Notes under the pieces: generated by a model | What the model saw: only the letters and a program-made list of their open reading frames with translations | Database searches by the model: none | Told to the model about the DNA's origin: nothing | Made by a program: the position numbers and the translations under genes | Shown here: positions 51,206-60,577 of the stretch, piece after piece | Numbering within the stretch: position 1 is the first letter of the stretch | How the letters are laid out: every line of letters starts with the position of its first letter | Source of the DNA: Mesorhizobium kowhaii | Lineage (GTDB): Bacteria > Pseudomonadota > Alphaproteobacteria > Rhizobiales > Rhizobiaceae | NCBI RefSeq assembly: GCF_003253745.1 | Contig: NZ_MZXV01000070.1 | Coordinates: 225,639 to 289,638, forward strand | Length of the DNA stretch: 64,000 nucleotides | Reading direction: 5' to 3'

Positions 51206-52330
51206 TCAGCTGTGGAGCCGTTTCCCCAGATCCTCGATCATCCGCTGGCAGGCAGCCATCTCGCCGATCTCGATATATTCGTCCGGGCGGTGCGCGCGTG
51301 CGATGTCGCCCGGCCCGCAGATGATCGCCTCGATTCCCGCAGCCTGATAAAGCCCTGCCTCGGTGCCGTAGCTGACCGCGGCAAGCGGCTCCTGCCCGGT
51401 CAGGTCCCGCAGCAGGCTGGCAAGCGGCGCTTCGGTGGCGAGCGAGAGCGCCGGATATTCGCTCAGAAGTTCCCAGCTGACCTCAAACCCCTGGGCGGTG
51501 AGCGCTGCCATGGCTGTTTGAATGGGAGCCAGCAATGCGGCGGGCGACACACCGGCAATGGCACGCGCTTCGATTTCGGCGGCGCAGAAGTCCGGAATGA
51601 TGTTCAGCGCCTGTCCGCCGCCAATCACGCCGATCTGGAGCGAGGAATAGGGCGGCGCGAAGTTCGCGTCCAAAGGTCCGGCCTTGAGCGCCTCGGCGCT
51701 CTGCACGGCTTCGGTCAGGACTGCGGCCATGGCGTGGATCGCGTTCAGCCCCTGATCGGGCCTCGAGGAGTGGCCCGAACGGCCGCGAATTTCGATCCTC
51801 GCAGCAGCCTTGCCCTTGTGGGCACGGATTGCTCGCATGCCGCTTGGCTCACCAACGATGCAGCCTTGCGGCTTTGCGCAGAGCTGAGGCAGGGCCTCGA
51901 TCAGATGGCGCACGCCGCGACAGCCGGCCTCCTCGTCATAGGAAAAAGCCAGGTGGATGGGTCGGGCAAGAGGACGGGCGGCCAGCGCGGGCAGGGCGGC
52001 CAGCACGCAGGCCAGGAAGCCTTTCATGTCGCTGGTGCCGCGTCCGTGGAGCCGCTCGCCGTCCGCGCGCAACGCGAACGGATCGGTTGTCCAGCCCGGC
52101 TCGCCTGCCGGCACCACGTCCATGTGGCCGGATAAGATGAGCCCCGGCATTTCAGCCGGACCGATGGTGGCGAAGAGGTTCGCCCGATCGCCCTCCGGTC
52201 CGGGGAGGATCGTGACTCTCGCGCCGCAGCCTTCGGCATAGTTGGCGATCCACTCGACGATCGCTTCGTTGGGTTGGCCGACGACCGAGGCAAAGGCAAC
52301 AAGCCGGGCAAGGATTTCCTCAGCCGTCAT
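51206..52330 (-). CDS. Acetylornithine deacetylase (ArgE)-type M20 metallohydrolase
   Basis: This 374-residue protein is an M20 peptidase/deacylase. The first zinc ligands are in LILSGHMDVVP, the catalytic Glu pair is in SYDEEAGCRGVRHL, and the second lobe has RSGHSSRPDQGLNAIH. The architecture matches acetylornithine deacetylases. Together with the two GNAT genes nearby it may process N-acyl amino acid intermediates. The start at 52330 gives the usual family length; the longer frame upstream is not conserved. Confidence 0.92.
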   Translation of the reverse strand: MTAEEILARLVAFASVVGQPNEAIVEWIANYAEGCGARVTILPGPEGDRANLFATIGPAEMPGLILSGHMDVVPAGEPGWTTDPFALRADGERLHGRGTSDMKGFLACVLAALPALAARPLARPIHLAFSYDEEAGCRGVRHLIEALPQLCAKPQGCIVGEPSGMRAIRAHKGKAAARIEIRGRSGHSSRPDQGLNAIHAMAAVLTEAVQSAEALKAGPLDANFAPPYSSLQIGVIGGGQALNIIPDFCAAEIEARAIAGVSPAALLAPIQTAMAALTAQGFEVSWELLSEYPALSLATEAPLASLLRDLTGQEPLAAVSYGTEAGLYQAAGIEAIICGPGDIARAHRPDEYIEIGEMAACQRMIEDLGKRLHS

Positions 52331-52581
52331 GTCGCTTTCTCGCGGTGTCGGACGAAGGGAGACATTGCGGGTCCTCGTGTGGCAAACTGGCGGGGTGCCG
52401 GCGCTTTCCGGCAGCCTTCCGCTCACCATAGAGACGCGCTCCAGACCCTGGATGCGGAAAGCCGTTGATCTACAGTGAAAAGTTTCGAATACAGCCTCAT
52501 CTGAAGCGGATTCTGTGATTTAGATGGCTATGCTTGACGAGAGGAAGTCAGGTCCATCAAATTTGCCCCCGAGAGGCGTCA

Positions 52582-53478
52582 TTGAAGGCAGCGGAATCCA
52601 TCCGGCTCAGTTCTTTCGAGTTGAAGGTCGGCGACATCGCCGGCGTTGAACTCGAAAAGCTGCATGCGCTTTCGATCAGCGTCGGCTGGCCGCATCGGGC
52701 CGAGGACTGGCAGATGTTGTTGGAAGCGGGCGAGGGGATCGCTGCCCAGGACGAAATCGGGCGCGTCGTCGGCACAGCCATGTGGTTTCCCTTCGGCACA
52801 GGCTTCGCCACCGTCGGCATGATGATCACCTCACCCCGCTTGCAGGCGCATGGCGCCGGCCGTTGGATCATGAACAATGTACTGGCGCGGATCGGTTCGC
52901 GCAGCCTGGGCTTGAACGCCACCCGAGCGGCGCGCCGGCTCTATCTGTCCCTCGGCTTTGCTCCCGCGCGGCTCGTATTTCAGTGCCAGGGCGAAGCGGT
53001 GATGCCCGCATCCGCATTGCTGCCTGCCGGAGCGACGTTGCGCAACGTCGAGCATTCCGATCTGGCCCGGCTCGTGGATCTCGATCGCAGCGCCTGCGGC
53101 GCTGACCGTTCCGCGCTGATGGTACGGCTGTTGGATGTTTCGAAGGGCGTGGCGCTCCTGCGCGAAGGCCGCATCCAGGCTTTCGCCCTCTGCCGTCCTT
53201 TCGGACGCGGCCACGTTGTCGGGCCGGTGGTGGCCGAAACCGACGATGATGCGATTGCCGTTACCGCGCCGCATGTCACGGAGCACGCCGGGCGGTTTCT
53301 GCGCCTCGACACGCGGCAGGAGATGGGCCTGTTCCCGGAATTCGTGGCGCGGTCAGGTCTGCCGGTCTACGACACGGTGACCAGCATGTGGCTTGGTCGG
53401 CCGTGGGCTGTCGCAGGCGAACAGGATGCCGTTAAGCTGCCGGTCACCTACGCATTGGCCAGCCAGGCCTTTGGCTGA
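52582..53478 (+). CDS. Tandem-domain GNAT N-acetyltransferase (paralogue of 42480-43319)
   Basis: About 298 residues with two acyltransferase-like halves. The N-terminal part has VGWPHRAEDWQMLLEAGEG and LQAHGAGRWIMNNVLARI, close to the gene at 42480-43319; the C-terminal part has CRPFGRGHVVGPVVAETDDD. No ATG gives a good start; TTG at 52582 has GAGAGG 5 bases upstream and is preferred, while a TTG at 52534 is an alternative 16 codons longer. It is divergent from the ArgE-like gene. The presence of two diverged copies in one catabolic block points to distinct acceptors. Confidence 0.85.
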   Translation: MKAAESIRLSSFELKVGDIAGVELEKLHALSISVGWPHRAEDWQMLLEAGEGIAAQDEIGRVVGTAMWFPFGTGFATVGMMITSPRLQAHGAGRWIMNNVLARIGSRSLGLNATRAARRLYLSLGFAPARLVFQCQGEAVMPASALLPAGATLRNVEHSDLARLVDLDRSACGADRSALMVRLLDVSKGVALLREGRIQAFALCRPFGRGHVVGPVVAETDDDAIAVTAPHVTEHAGRFLRLDTRQEMGLFPEFVARSGLPVYDTVTSMWLGRPWAVAGEQDAVKLPVTYALASQAFG

Positions 53479-53593
53479 TCTTTTGTTGAAAAAGATGACC
53501 GGATCGTGGGGGAGTCTGCCAGTCGTCAGCCTCTCGACCCGGATCACACGTCCAAGCCTGCGATGGTGGAATCGACGCAGGTTCATTTCGCTA

Positions 53594-53696
53594 ATGCATG
53601 TCGCCCAAAAGTGGCCGGGTTTTGGGAGAACGACATGCATAAAAACAAAGACTTTAGGCGCGTCGTCTGAATCCATTCAGACGCGACGCGCTTTAG
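53594..53696. repeat. Intergenic palindromic unit (REP-like) with strong hairpin
   Basis: ATGCATGTCG (from 53594) pairs with CGACATGCAT ending at 53640, and CCCAAAA pairs with TTTTGGG inside it. Next, TTTAGGCGCGTCGTCTGAAT (53653-53672) and ATTCAGACGCGACGCGCTTT (53675-53694) form a long stem with a two-base bulge. From memory, near-identical units occur between genes in many Mesorhizobium genomes. The second stem could also end transcription of the GNAT gene on the plus strand. Confidence 0.6.
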
Positions 53697-53719
53697 GTCA
53701 GCCGACCTCCGGGTGCTCT

Positions 53720-54670
53720 TCACTTGGCCCATTGCGGAACGTGTAACAGATCACGCAGGAGGATCGGCAATCTGGGCGAAGCGTGCAATTCGGCACAGCT
53801 GGCCTCCCATCGCACGAGATACTCGGCGATCGGGATACCGGTGCGGCCGGGCCAGCGGTTGAGTGCGCCCAGCGCCTCGACGCAGTCCGGCGCGCGGTCG
53901 TATTCGGCGAGGATGGTCAGCGACATTGCCTGGGCGAATGGATTGAGGGCGGGCATTTCGATCTCGCCGCGGTGGTCGGCGAACCACGCCGCGGCGTCGC
54001 GCGTGAGCCCCTGGCTTTCAGCGAGCGCCGCATAGCGATCGATGATGTCCTGGCGGTACCGGGCGATGGCATCGCCGAAGGCGTTGTCGCCGGCGAAGGG
54101 CGGGGCCTCCTTCCAGCTTTTCGCCAGACGCCCGAGCCCGCGCAGCGAGTGGGCCTCCACCATGGCTTCCTCGATCCATTGGCAAGGGGGCGCCGGCTTG
54201 GCGTCCGGCTGCCAGCTGTTGCAGAGCACATGGCCGAGCTCGTGGCCGAACTGGTAGGCGAGCTTCGACCAGTCACGCTCGCCGATGTCGACGATGATCC
54301 AGGCCATGCTGCTGCCGTCCGGATGCAGCCAGACGGCCGGCGTGCCGGACGTGTGCTCGTCGACACGCAGCCGCGTCGGCTGGCGGTCGGACAGCAGGCG
54401 GACGCCGTCAAGGCATGAATGCCGCATGAGCTCGACGACCTGATCAGCGGCGCCCTCAAGCATGCGGCCCCAGTCGCCGGCAAGCTCGATGGGCGCGGTG
54501 AGCAGGGTTGGCGATGGGCGGGCCGAGGGAGCTTTGGGAGACATGGCCGCGTAGCCTTTCCGCGAGTGACTCAACAGCGTAGCCAAGCTAGCAGCCAATG
54601 AGACGGCAGCTAGTATGCCAAACTGTCGCCTGTTCGTCAGCTGATGCTCCTTGGTCGGTTTCTTATGCAC
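53720..54670 (-). CDS. Exported HELGH zinc-metalloprotease candidate
   Basis: This 316-residue protein has an N-terminal twin-arginine-like signal (NRRQFGILAAVSLAASLATL) and a zinc motif FGHELGHVL with His143, Glu144 and His147. A third ligand may be Glu168 or Glu172 in WIEEAMVEAHSLRGL, about 20 residues later, as in gluzincin-type proteases. The family was not recognised. GTG at 54670 overlaps the stop of the methyltransferase gene by 8 bases and has no clear ribosome binding site; CTG at 54640 after GGAG is an alternative start. It could process or trim the collagen-like surface protein of this region; that is inference. Confidence 0.8.
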   Translation of the reverse strand: MHKKPTKEHQLTNRRQFGILAAVSLAASLATLLSHSRKGYAAMSPKAPSARPSPTLLTAPIELAGDWGRMLEGAADQVVELMRHSCLDGVRLLSDRQPTRLRVDEHTSGTPAVWLHPDGSSMAWIIVDIGERDWSKLAYQFGHELGHVLCNSWQPDAKPAPPCQWIEEAMVEAHSLRGLGRLAKSWKEAPPFAGDNAFGDAIARYRQDIIDRYAALAESQGLTRDAAAWFADHRGEIEMPALNPFAQAMSLTILAEYDRAPDCVEALGALNRWPGRTGIPIAEYLVRWEASCAELHASPRLPILLRDLLHVPQWAK

Positions 54671-55274
54671 CGATTTGCGTCATGTCCCACAGACACATCG
54701 CCTTCGATGCGTAGTGTTCCTCCGGCATGACCAGGAGTGGCAGCGGCAACGAGAATGGCGGTTGCTGTAAGTTGAGAAATCCGAATCCGCCCGGTTCCGG
54801 CGCAATGTCCTGTGCCGAGGTCGAATGGCTTGAGGTGAACAGCCAGCGTGCGCCGCATCTCTTGAAGTTGCGCAGGGCGCGCCAGATATCGGGCTCGGTC
54901 AGATGTTGCAGACAGTCGCGTGAAAAAATGAGGTCGACGTTCGGCAGTGGTTCGGCAGCCAGATCGAGCACGTGGAATTCGCGATCCGCGTATCGCATGC
55001 GATTCGTTTCGATGACTTCCGGAACGATATCGCAACCGATGTAGTGCGTTTTGCCCAAGTCGACGAAGCGCATCCAGTTGAAGTCGCCGCAGGGCGCATC
55101 GAGCATGGACTTCACATCCAGTGCGCGCAAAAGCATCGGCAATACGGTTCGCACGCGATGTGTCGTCGCGTACGCTGAACCGAGTCCGGAGCGCGATTCC
55201 GCAGAGCCCCACTCGTTGCTTTGGTAAATGCGCGCGAAGGCTTCGCGGGAATCATCGGGTGTGCTTTGCGTCAT
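54663..55274 (-). CDS. SAM-dependent class I methyltransferase
   Basis: The 203-residue product has the SAM motif I SMLDAPCGDFNWMRFVDLG, post-I YIGCDIVPEVIETN and a motif IV-like NVDLIFSRDCLQHL. It is a small stand-alone methyltransferase like those that modify sugars or O-methylate glycans in surface polysaccharide loci. ATG at 55274 with GAGG 8 bases upstream is preferred over GTG at 55283. It overlaps the protease gene. The acceptor is unknown; a role in decorating glycans attached to the neighbouring collagen-like protein would fit. Confidence 0.87.
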   Translation of the reverse strand: MTQSTPDDSREAFARIYQSNEWGSAESRSGLGSAYATTHRVRTVLPMLLRALDVKSMLDAPCGDFNWMRFVDLGKTHYIGCDIVPEVIETNRMRYADREFHVLDLAAEPLPNVDLIFSRDCLQHLTEPDIWRALRNFKRCGARWLFTSSHSTSAQDIAPEPGGFGFLNLQQPPFSLPLPLLVMPEEHYASKAMCLWDMTQIGA

Positions 55275-55648
55275 CGAATGCACCTCATCGACGCCGGCGA
55301 CGTGCTCAATTCCAGCCGCATTGGTTGGAAAACGGAAAAATCGTCAAGCACGCTTACTGAAAAGGCAATAGGGCACTATGCGACAAATTACAACGAATTC
55401 AACGTCGGCGCGTATTGATGCGGGCCAGCGTCATCGGCGTGGAACTCGTTTTCCAACCGCCTGACCAGGCCAATCCGCCGGCGTCAAATAACAGGCGGAT
55501 GAACCCGCAAGCCATGTTACAAAATCTCGTCGCATGACCGTCTGTTCCTATTGCTTCTCCTATTGCTTCGCCGACGATATCAGATCGGTTTCCATCTATG
55601 GCGCTGCTGGTGGAACTAGCACGAGGGCAGCGGCGGCCAACTATCTTG
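55275..55648. other. Intergenic region
   Basis: These 374 bases lie between the methyltransferase start and the stop of the glycosyltransferase-FkbM gene. A small tandem repetition (attgcttctcctattgcttc) occurs near 55548; otherwise I see no gene or structured RNA. Confidence 0.45.
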
Positions 55649-57616
55649 CTAAGTGTGACCACCGGCCGGAAACATGCGGTTCGATGTCGCTATCGACCTC
55701 TCAAGGGCTTCAGCAGACTCCTCAAGCATAGGTAGGAATGGATAGAACCAAAGCGTGTGGTCAGGCCTGGGCGTCCAGTTCGGAAAGTCGAATTCAGTCG
55801 GATATACGGTCGTCGACGGCGCGCGCTCGATCAGGTCAGATCTCACATACGACAGCTCCATCACGGGCGCGACTACGTGCCCATCGACAATTCCCAGAGG
55901 CTGATTATTGTTTGAATGCACATGAAATAATGTGAACTCACTGTTGATTTTCGATAGTGCCGCCACGAAACCAGCTCGGTAAGTCGGATCACTCAGTCTG
56001 TCCAACCAGTGGAGTTCCATCGTAATTTGCCGGAATTGTCGAAGGATCGCTTTCGGCATTGCCGAAAACACCTCGAACTCAGCACCTTCGATATCGATCT
56101 TCAGAAGTAGATCAGGCCGCCCCTCATGACCGAGCCTGTTGAGCTGATATGCTAACGTGTACAAGGATGCCGCTTCGTTGTTATCTGCTGCCAACCCTTG
56201 CTTGTAGAAATGGAAGTTAGGGTGCTCAAGAGGAGGTCCGTCAACGGTGTGGTCGAACATGAAGATATCTTTTCCCATGCTCGCCATTTCAAGATCAAAT
56301 GAAACCTGGTTTCCGATGCCGAAGCTGTAGACAATTTGTATTGGATCCAGGTCATCGAGAATTACATATCCCCCATCACTTTTGCATCCGACCCTCGTCT
56401 TGAGGAATGGTTCTACATCGTATGGCTTGAGGAGGCCCAAGGCCTGAAAAATCTCTTGTGAGCGAGGGGGCTCCGAGAGGGAAAAACTTTCGTGGCCGAG
56501 GCAATGGGGTCTGGAGAGAGTTATGCGCCCATCAAGCTCGGCGCAAAGGAACGTGTTGCCAACATGAAAACCAACCCAAACCCAGTGCTTCGGGAAGATT
56601 TCCAAACTGGTGGGCGCCGACGTCTTGGAGCCCTTGGCGACCAGCGAGCAATCTGACTGAAAAGCAATTGGAAGGCGGTGATCTTCACCACCGAATATCA
56701 TCTGCCCTTGCTTCCCATCGGACAGAAATCTGACATTTGTAGAACTACTGTCGATTGGGCCATGACGCAGCTCACCTGTGTTGACTTCCACGTACAGCGC
56801 CGTGTTGTGAGCCGTATATATCCAAGGCAGTGTTTCGAACTGCTGCTTGGTGATGATATCCAATGTAGTATTGGGCTGAGACTTGGTGAATCCGGGTGAC
56901 TTCAAGACGCTCAGTACGCGCTTATACCGCTCCAGGTTTCCCCCGCCTTGCAAATGGATCGCATCCCTCTCTGAGGAGTGAGGAAGCGAGCCCGTGGGGT
57001 AAAAAGGTTCAGTTTCGGAAGGCGAATTCCATATGAAAATAGGAAGCTGGCGAGACGAAAAATAGAAAGATAGAACCACATCGTCGCTTTGCCGGCAGTC
57101 CACGTCTTTCGAGCTCGCCTGTAGGTATTCTAAGAAGTCGTCTCCGATGCACGCTGGAGGATACAGAACTGTACCAAATCCCTCGAACATTGATACTTGC
57201 GTTTGCCCGAATTTGAAAGTGATACTGCCATCTGTGTTGAAGTCGCCGCCGTGCCTCGCAAGTATGCGATGTTCCGAAGAACGATGTCCACGGCATAACA
57301 TTTCCAGCTGATTTGCAGGATACGCAAAGTCGTCGTCTACCGACCATAGGTACGTTTCCTGGTCGTCCTGGTGTCGTAGCAGTGTGGGGGCAATCTTTGT
57401 GATCGGGCCGTAGTCGTCCGTTCGAAAAATCTTTACCCGTTCCATTTCCGTGAGCCATGTCGGCAGAGTGTATGGTTCATTCGTACGCACACATACGTAT
57501 GGAACATTCAATTCTATATGCTCCACCGGAATGGTCTGGCCAAGCACGCTCTCAAGTGCAGGACCAATTCGATCAATTCGCGAGGGAATGGTGGTCATTG
57601 AAGCGATTATTCGCAT
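55649..57616 (-). CDS. Glycosyltransferase-FkbM methyltransferase fusion
   Basis: The 655-residue protein has an N-terminal GT-A-like glycosyltransferase part (MTTIPSRIDRIGPALESVLG at about residue 7; DDD at 94-96 in WSVDDDFAYP), a middle region of uncertain nature (about 230-390), and a C-terminal FkbM-type methyltransferase with VGCKSDGGYVILDDL near residue 410 and KIDIEGAEFEVF near 530. FkbM enzymes O-methylate sugars or other hydroxyls, so the fusion may transfer a sugar and methylate it. It lies 156 bases downstream of the large glycosyltransferase gene on the same strand, facing away from the collagen-like gene. Confidence 0.87.
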   Translation of the reverse strand: MRIIASMTTIPSRIDRIGPALESVLGQTIPVEHIELNVPYVCVRTNEPYTLPTWLTEMERVKIFRTDDYGPITKIAPTLLRHQDDQETYLWSVDDDFAYPANQLEMLCRGHRSSEHRILARHGGDFNTDGSITFKFGQTQVSMFEGFGTVLYPPACIGDDFLEYLQASSKDVDCRQSDDVVLSFYFSSRQLPIFIWNSPSETEPFYPTGSLPHSSERDAIHLQGGGNLERYKRVLSVLKSPGFTKSQPNTTLDIITKQQFETLPWIYTAHNTALYVEVNTGELRHGPIDSSSTNVRFLSDGKQGQMIFGGEDHRLPIAFQSDCSLVAKGSKTSAPTSLEIFPKHWVWVGFHVGNTFLCAELDGRITLSRPHCLGHESFSLSEPPRSQEIFQALGLLKPYDVEPFLKTRVGCKSDGGYVILDDLDPIQIVYSFGIGNQVSFDLEMASMGKDIFMFDHTVDGPPLEHPNFHFYKQGLAADNNEAASLYTLAYQLNRLGHEGRPDLLLKIDIEGAEFEVFSAMPKAILRQFRQITMELHWLDRLSDPTYRAGFVAALSKINSEFTLFHVHSNNNQPLGIVDGHVVAPVMELSYVRSDLIERAPSTTVYPTEFDFPNWTPRPDHTLWFYPFLPMLEESAEALERSIATSNRMFPAGGHT

Positions 57617-57772
57617 GGCCTGTCCTAACTGTACCGATCGAAACCCCGCTGCCCTGGCTGATATCGCAGACCCTGCTAGGGTTGAAGCTGATCGATTTGA
57701 TACCCTCCGTAGCGTTCAAACGCATTTGATGAGAACGGCACAAAGGTCTCCCCGCGGATGCAGGGCAGAGTC

Positions 57773-60577
57773 TTATTCGGGTCGCAAGCCGTCTGCAGCC
57801 AGCCGATGTGAAGGTTGCTCGTCATCATGGATGACGAGCGGCGGCATGCAAACGAACGCTTTCATTGAGTCATACGCCGCGGACATCGCACAATCGATGC
57901 TCTCATCCTCTAGGACTACTCCAGTCTCAGGAAACGGAATAAGTCTCCTTCGTAGGGGCAGGCATTTTTCAAGAAGTACTTGAGCGCCCCTTGGAGTTAC
58001 TGAATAGGCCATCGCACCAAAGGAATGGGTCAGCCGGATAAGAGATCTCGAATAGTTGTCAGATTGAAATTGAGCCGGGACCTGTTTGTGCTTTCGCTCG
58101 TAGAACTCCAGCTTGGCTTTGGAAAAATCGAAGTCCAACCACAAGAATAGAGGATCAAAATTGAATCCCCACTTTACCATATCCCAGTTCGCTGGAGCCA
58201 TGGACAGAATGCGGTTCGACTCCTCAAGAAAATTAAACGACGAGTAGACGTCGTCCTCGAAAATGGTAATTGGCCGCTTCTCGGCTACCGCCAACTTCCA
58301 CAAGTTGATGTGGGATAGAGCGCATCCCAATGCGCCCGGCAGATACCCGCAATCCTCGGCAATCACCCCATCGTCTACCAAGGCTTGTAAGGCCGACCTA
58401 TCGAGGGATGCTCCGTCGACGGCCGATACGCGGATTGTATTGGTGGCTAGATGGGGATTCCTATCTTGATATTTGCGCCAGCGCTCAACGCTGCTGTCCA
58501 AGTTTATGAGGTGAATTTGCGGCGGTCCGACAGGTCGAGCTGGCATCGGCCCGGAGCCAGAGGGCGTGGCGCCGGCGAATGCGGGGGTATCGCCCGCACC
58601 GTGCAACAGCGCTCGAGCGCGCTCGATCCCGTCACTCACATGGTATTGGCCGTCGCCGAAGGTGATGTAGCCATAGACTTGTCGGTTATCCATATACTGG
58701 ACGACGCCGGCCTTCCTGGCGCTGTCGGCAAAGATGACGTACTCGAACCGCGATGTGGCGTCCTCGTATGTCAGTTCGATCAGCACGTCGGCGCGGACAA
58801 GATAGGTGCAGTGCACGAGCGGCATCTCGATAATGCCGCGCACGTGGCGGTTGAGCACCCAACCATATTGATCGCACGGCATATAATAGCCGTTCGCATC
58901 GATCTCGGCGTGATAGTTCGAATAGTATTGGCCGGGCGAGATGGAGCGAAGCAGGGGAGCGACGATTGGCAAGTCGAGCGCGACAAGTTCTCGCAGCGTG
59001 GCCGGCCGCACGAAATTGTCGACGTCGACAACGAAATAGAAATCGCAGCCGTGCTCAAGCGTTTTCCGCAAACTTATGTTGCGGATTCGGCCGAGCACCC
59101 TGAAGCGCGTCTCGTTCCATTCGTGCTCGCCAAACTGCTCGACCCGATCGGCTACGTCCGAGGCGTCGATTTCGACCGCCGCATAGAGGTGGCCCACACG
59201 CTCCACCCATTCGCGCAATATGTGCTCGGTTCTGTCGGTGTTGTTGTTTGTCCTGATGTACAGGACGATCGATGCCTTCGGGTAGTCGAGCGCCTCGATG
59301 CACTCGAGGTAAAGCGGCAGTGCCGGCTCCTTCTGCTTTGCCAGGATTGCGACGAGGATGCGTGGCGCGCCCTTCATGCGCGACCGCAGCGAACGCCGCC
59401 GGACGAGCTTGTGCTGATCGATCAAGCTCTCGGTCCCGAACGCCCCAAGTTTCGGCGGTTCATGGACCGGAAGCTTGTCGGTGGCGAAACGCGCGTTGGC
59501 CACCACACGCTTCGCCATTTCCGCCGGCAATTTTTCGCTTGTGAGCAATTTCAGACAGGCGTCGAGCGATTCCCGGTAAGCGCCTGTCCAGTAGGCATTG
59601 ACAGCAAACTCGTCGAGCAATCCGTAATCGTAGACCCAGGGCTGTATGAAAAGTCCGGCGGGTTGGGCAAGGTCGAGCCCTCGACGCGCAAATTCCGTTC
59701 CTTCCGCATTCCGGCCCTGGTTGCGGCAAAAGAGGCTCGCGGCGTGAAGAGCCTCCGCGCGGGCGGGAACGACCTGCGCCGCACGCTCAAAGACGGCAAC
59801 GACCTCGTCGAATGGCCGTCCCAGCGCTGCCATGAGGTTGCCCGCCTCAAGCAGGCTGACATAGACCTCCTCGTCCCAAAAACCCAGCTCGGCGCGCTTC
59901 AGATAGTTCGCCAGCGATTTTTCACGTTCACCGGAATCCCTGTAGCTCTGCGCCAAATAGAAGGTGTATCGCGAAACGAGGAAGGGGTCGGTCTCCGTGG
60001 CAAGCACATTTTCAAGAACGGCCGCGTCGTCCTGGTACTTTCGCGGGTTTTGACTGCGTGCACCGCCCCGCCCCGTCGCCACGCGAAAACCCTTGGCGGT
60101 CTCGCGTGTGAGATGGCCAGGAGGGGCCTCGAGATATTCGTGCAGCACGCCCTTGAAGGAGAACGGCAGCCGGTTGCGGCAGATCTGCGGGCGATAAAAC
60201 GAAATGCCACCATGGGACACCTCGACGTCGTATAGATCGTGTTGCATCTGCGACTTGAACGCGACCGGATCGAAGCCGGCGTCTTGGACCACGACGTCGT
60301 CCGCGTCGATGATCATGGCGTAGTCGACCGTCTCGACTTCACGCAGCCGCTCAAGGGCAAAGGTCCGGTTGTACGCGAAGTCCCGCCAGGGCTCGTCGAT
60401 GACTGCGCCGTTGACATTGTGCATGGTCAGGAAGGTACGGATGAGATCCTGCGTGCCGTCCTCGGAACCCGTGTCGATGACGAGCACATAGTCAACGATA
60501 GGAAGCGCGCTGGTGAGGCATTGCAGGATGACCTTTGCCTCGTTCTTGACGATCATGCACAGGCCGATGGTGCTCAT
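57773..60577 (-). CDS. Triple glycosyltransferase (GT2 + TPR + procollagen-galactosyltransferase-like + GT25)
   Basis: This 934-residue protein has an N-terminal GT2 domain (LCMIVKNEAKVILQCLTSAL, DxD at 92-95, MIIDADD), a TPR-like helical part at about 190-380, a middle GT-A domain at about 405-640 (RILVAILAKQKEPALPLYLE, DVDN at 518-521, LPIVAPLLRS, EMPLVHCTYLV), and a C-terminal GT25 domain at about 687-920 (IHLINLDSSVERW, EDD at 774-776). The middle-plus-GT25 order and motifs resemble, from memory, animal procollagen galactosyltransferases (COLGALT). The gene is divergent from a collagen-like gene. GAGGG before the ATG supports the start. Substrate glycosylation of the collagen-like repeat is inference. 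Confidence 0.88.
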   Translation of the reverse strand: MSTIGLCMIVKNEAKVILQCLTSALPIVDYVLVIDTGSEDGTQDLIRTFLTMHNVNGAVIDEPWRDFAYNRTFALERLREVETVDYAMIIDADDVVVQDAGFDPVAFKSQMQHDLYDVEVSHGGISFYRPQICRNRLPFSFKGVLHEYLEAPPGHLTRETAKGFRVATGRGGARSQNPRKYQDDAAVLENVLATETDPFLVSRYTFYLAQSYRDSGEREKSLANYLKRAELGFWDEEVYVSLLEAGNLMAALGRPFDEVVAVFERAAQVVPARAEALHAASLFCRNQGRNAEGTEFARRGLDLAQPAGLFIQPWVYDYGLLDEFAVNAYWTGAYRESLDACLKLLTSEKLPAEMAKRVVANARFATDKLPVHEPPKLGAFGTESLIDQHKLVRRRSLRSRMKGAPRILVAILAKQKEPALPLYLECIEALDYPKASIVLYIRTNNNTDRTEHILREWVERVGHLYAAVEIDASDVADRVEQFGEHEWNETRFRVLGRIRNISLRKTLEHGCDFYFVVDVDNFVRPATLRELVALDLPIVAPLLRSISPGQYYSNYHAEIDANGYYMPCDQYGWVLNRHVRGIIEMPLVHCTYLVRADVLIELTYEDATSRFEYVIFADSARKAGVVQYMDNRQVYGYITFGDGQYHVSDGIERARALLHGAGDTPAFAGATPSGSGPMPARPVGPPQIHLINLDSSVERWRKYQDRNPHLATNTIRVSAVDGASLDRSALQALVDDGVIAEDCGYLPGALGCALSHINLWKLAVAEKRPITIFEDDVYSSFNFLEESNRILSMAPANWDMVKWGFNFDPLFLWLDFDFSKAKLEFYERKHKQVPAQFQSDNYSRSLIRLTHSFGAMAYSVTPRGAQVLLEKCLPLRRRLIPFPETGVVLEDESIDCAMSAAYDSMKAFVCMPPLVIHDDEQPSHRLAADGLRPE

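Noticed and set aside
53478..53496. Short A/T hairpin just after the GNAT gene (ATCTTTT / AAAAGAT)
   Set aside because: No T-run follows and the stem is only 7 base pairs; not called a terminator.
58451..60235. Plus-strand frame of 594 codons
   Set aside because: Antisense to the triple glycosyltransferase with clear DxD motifs.
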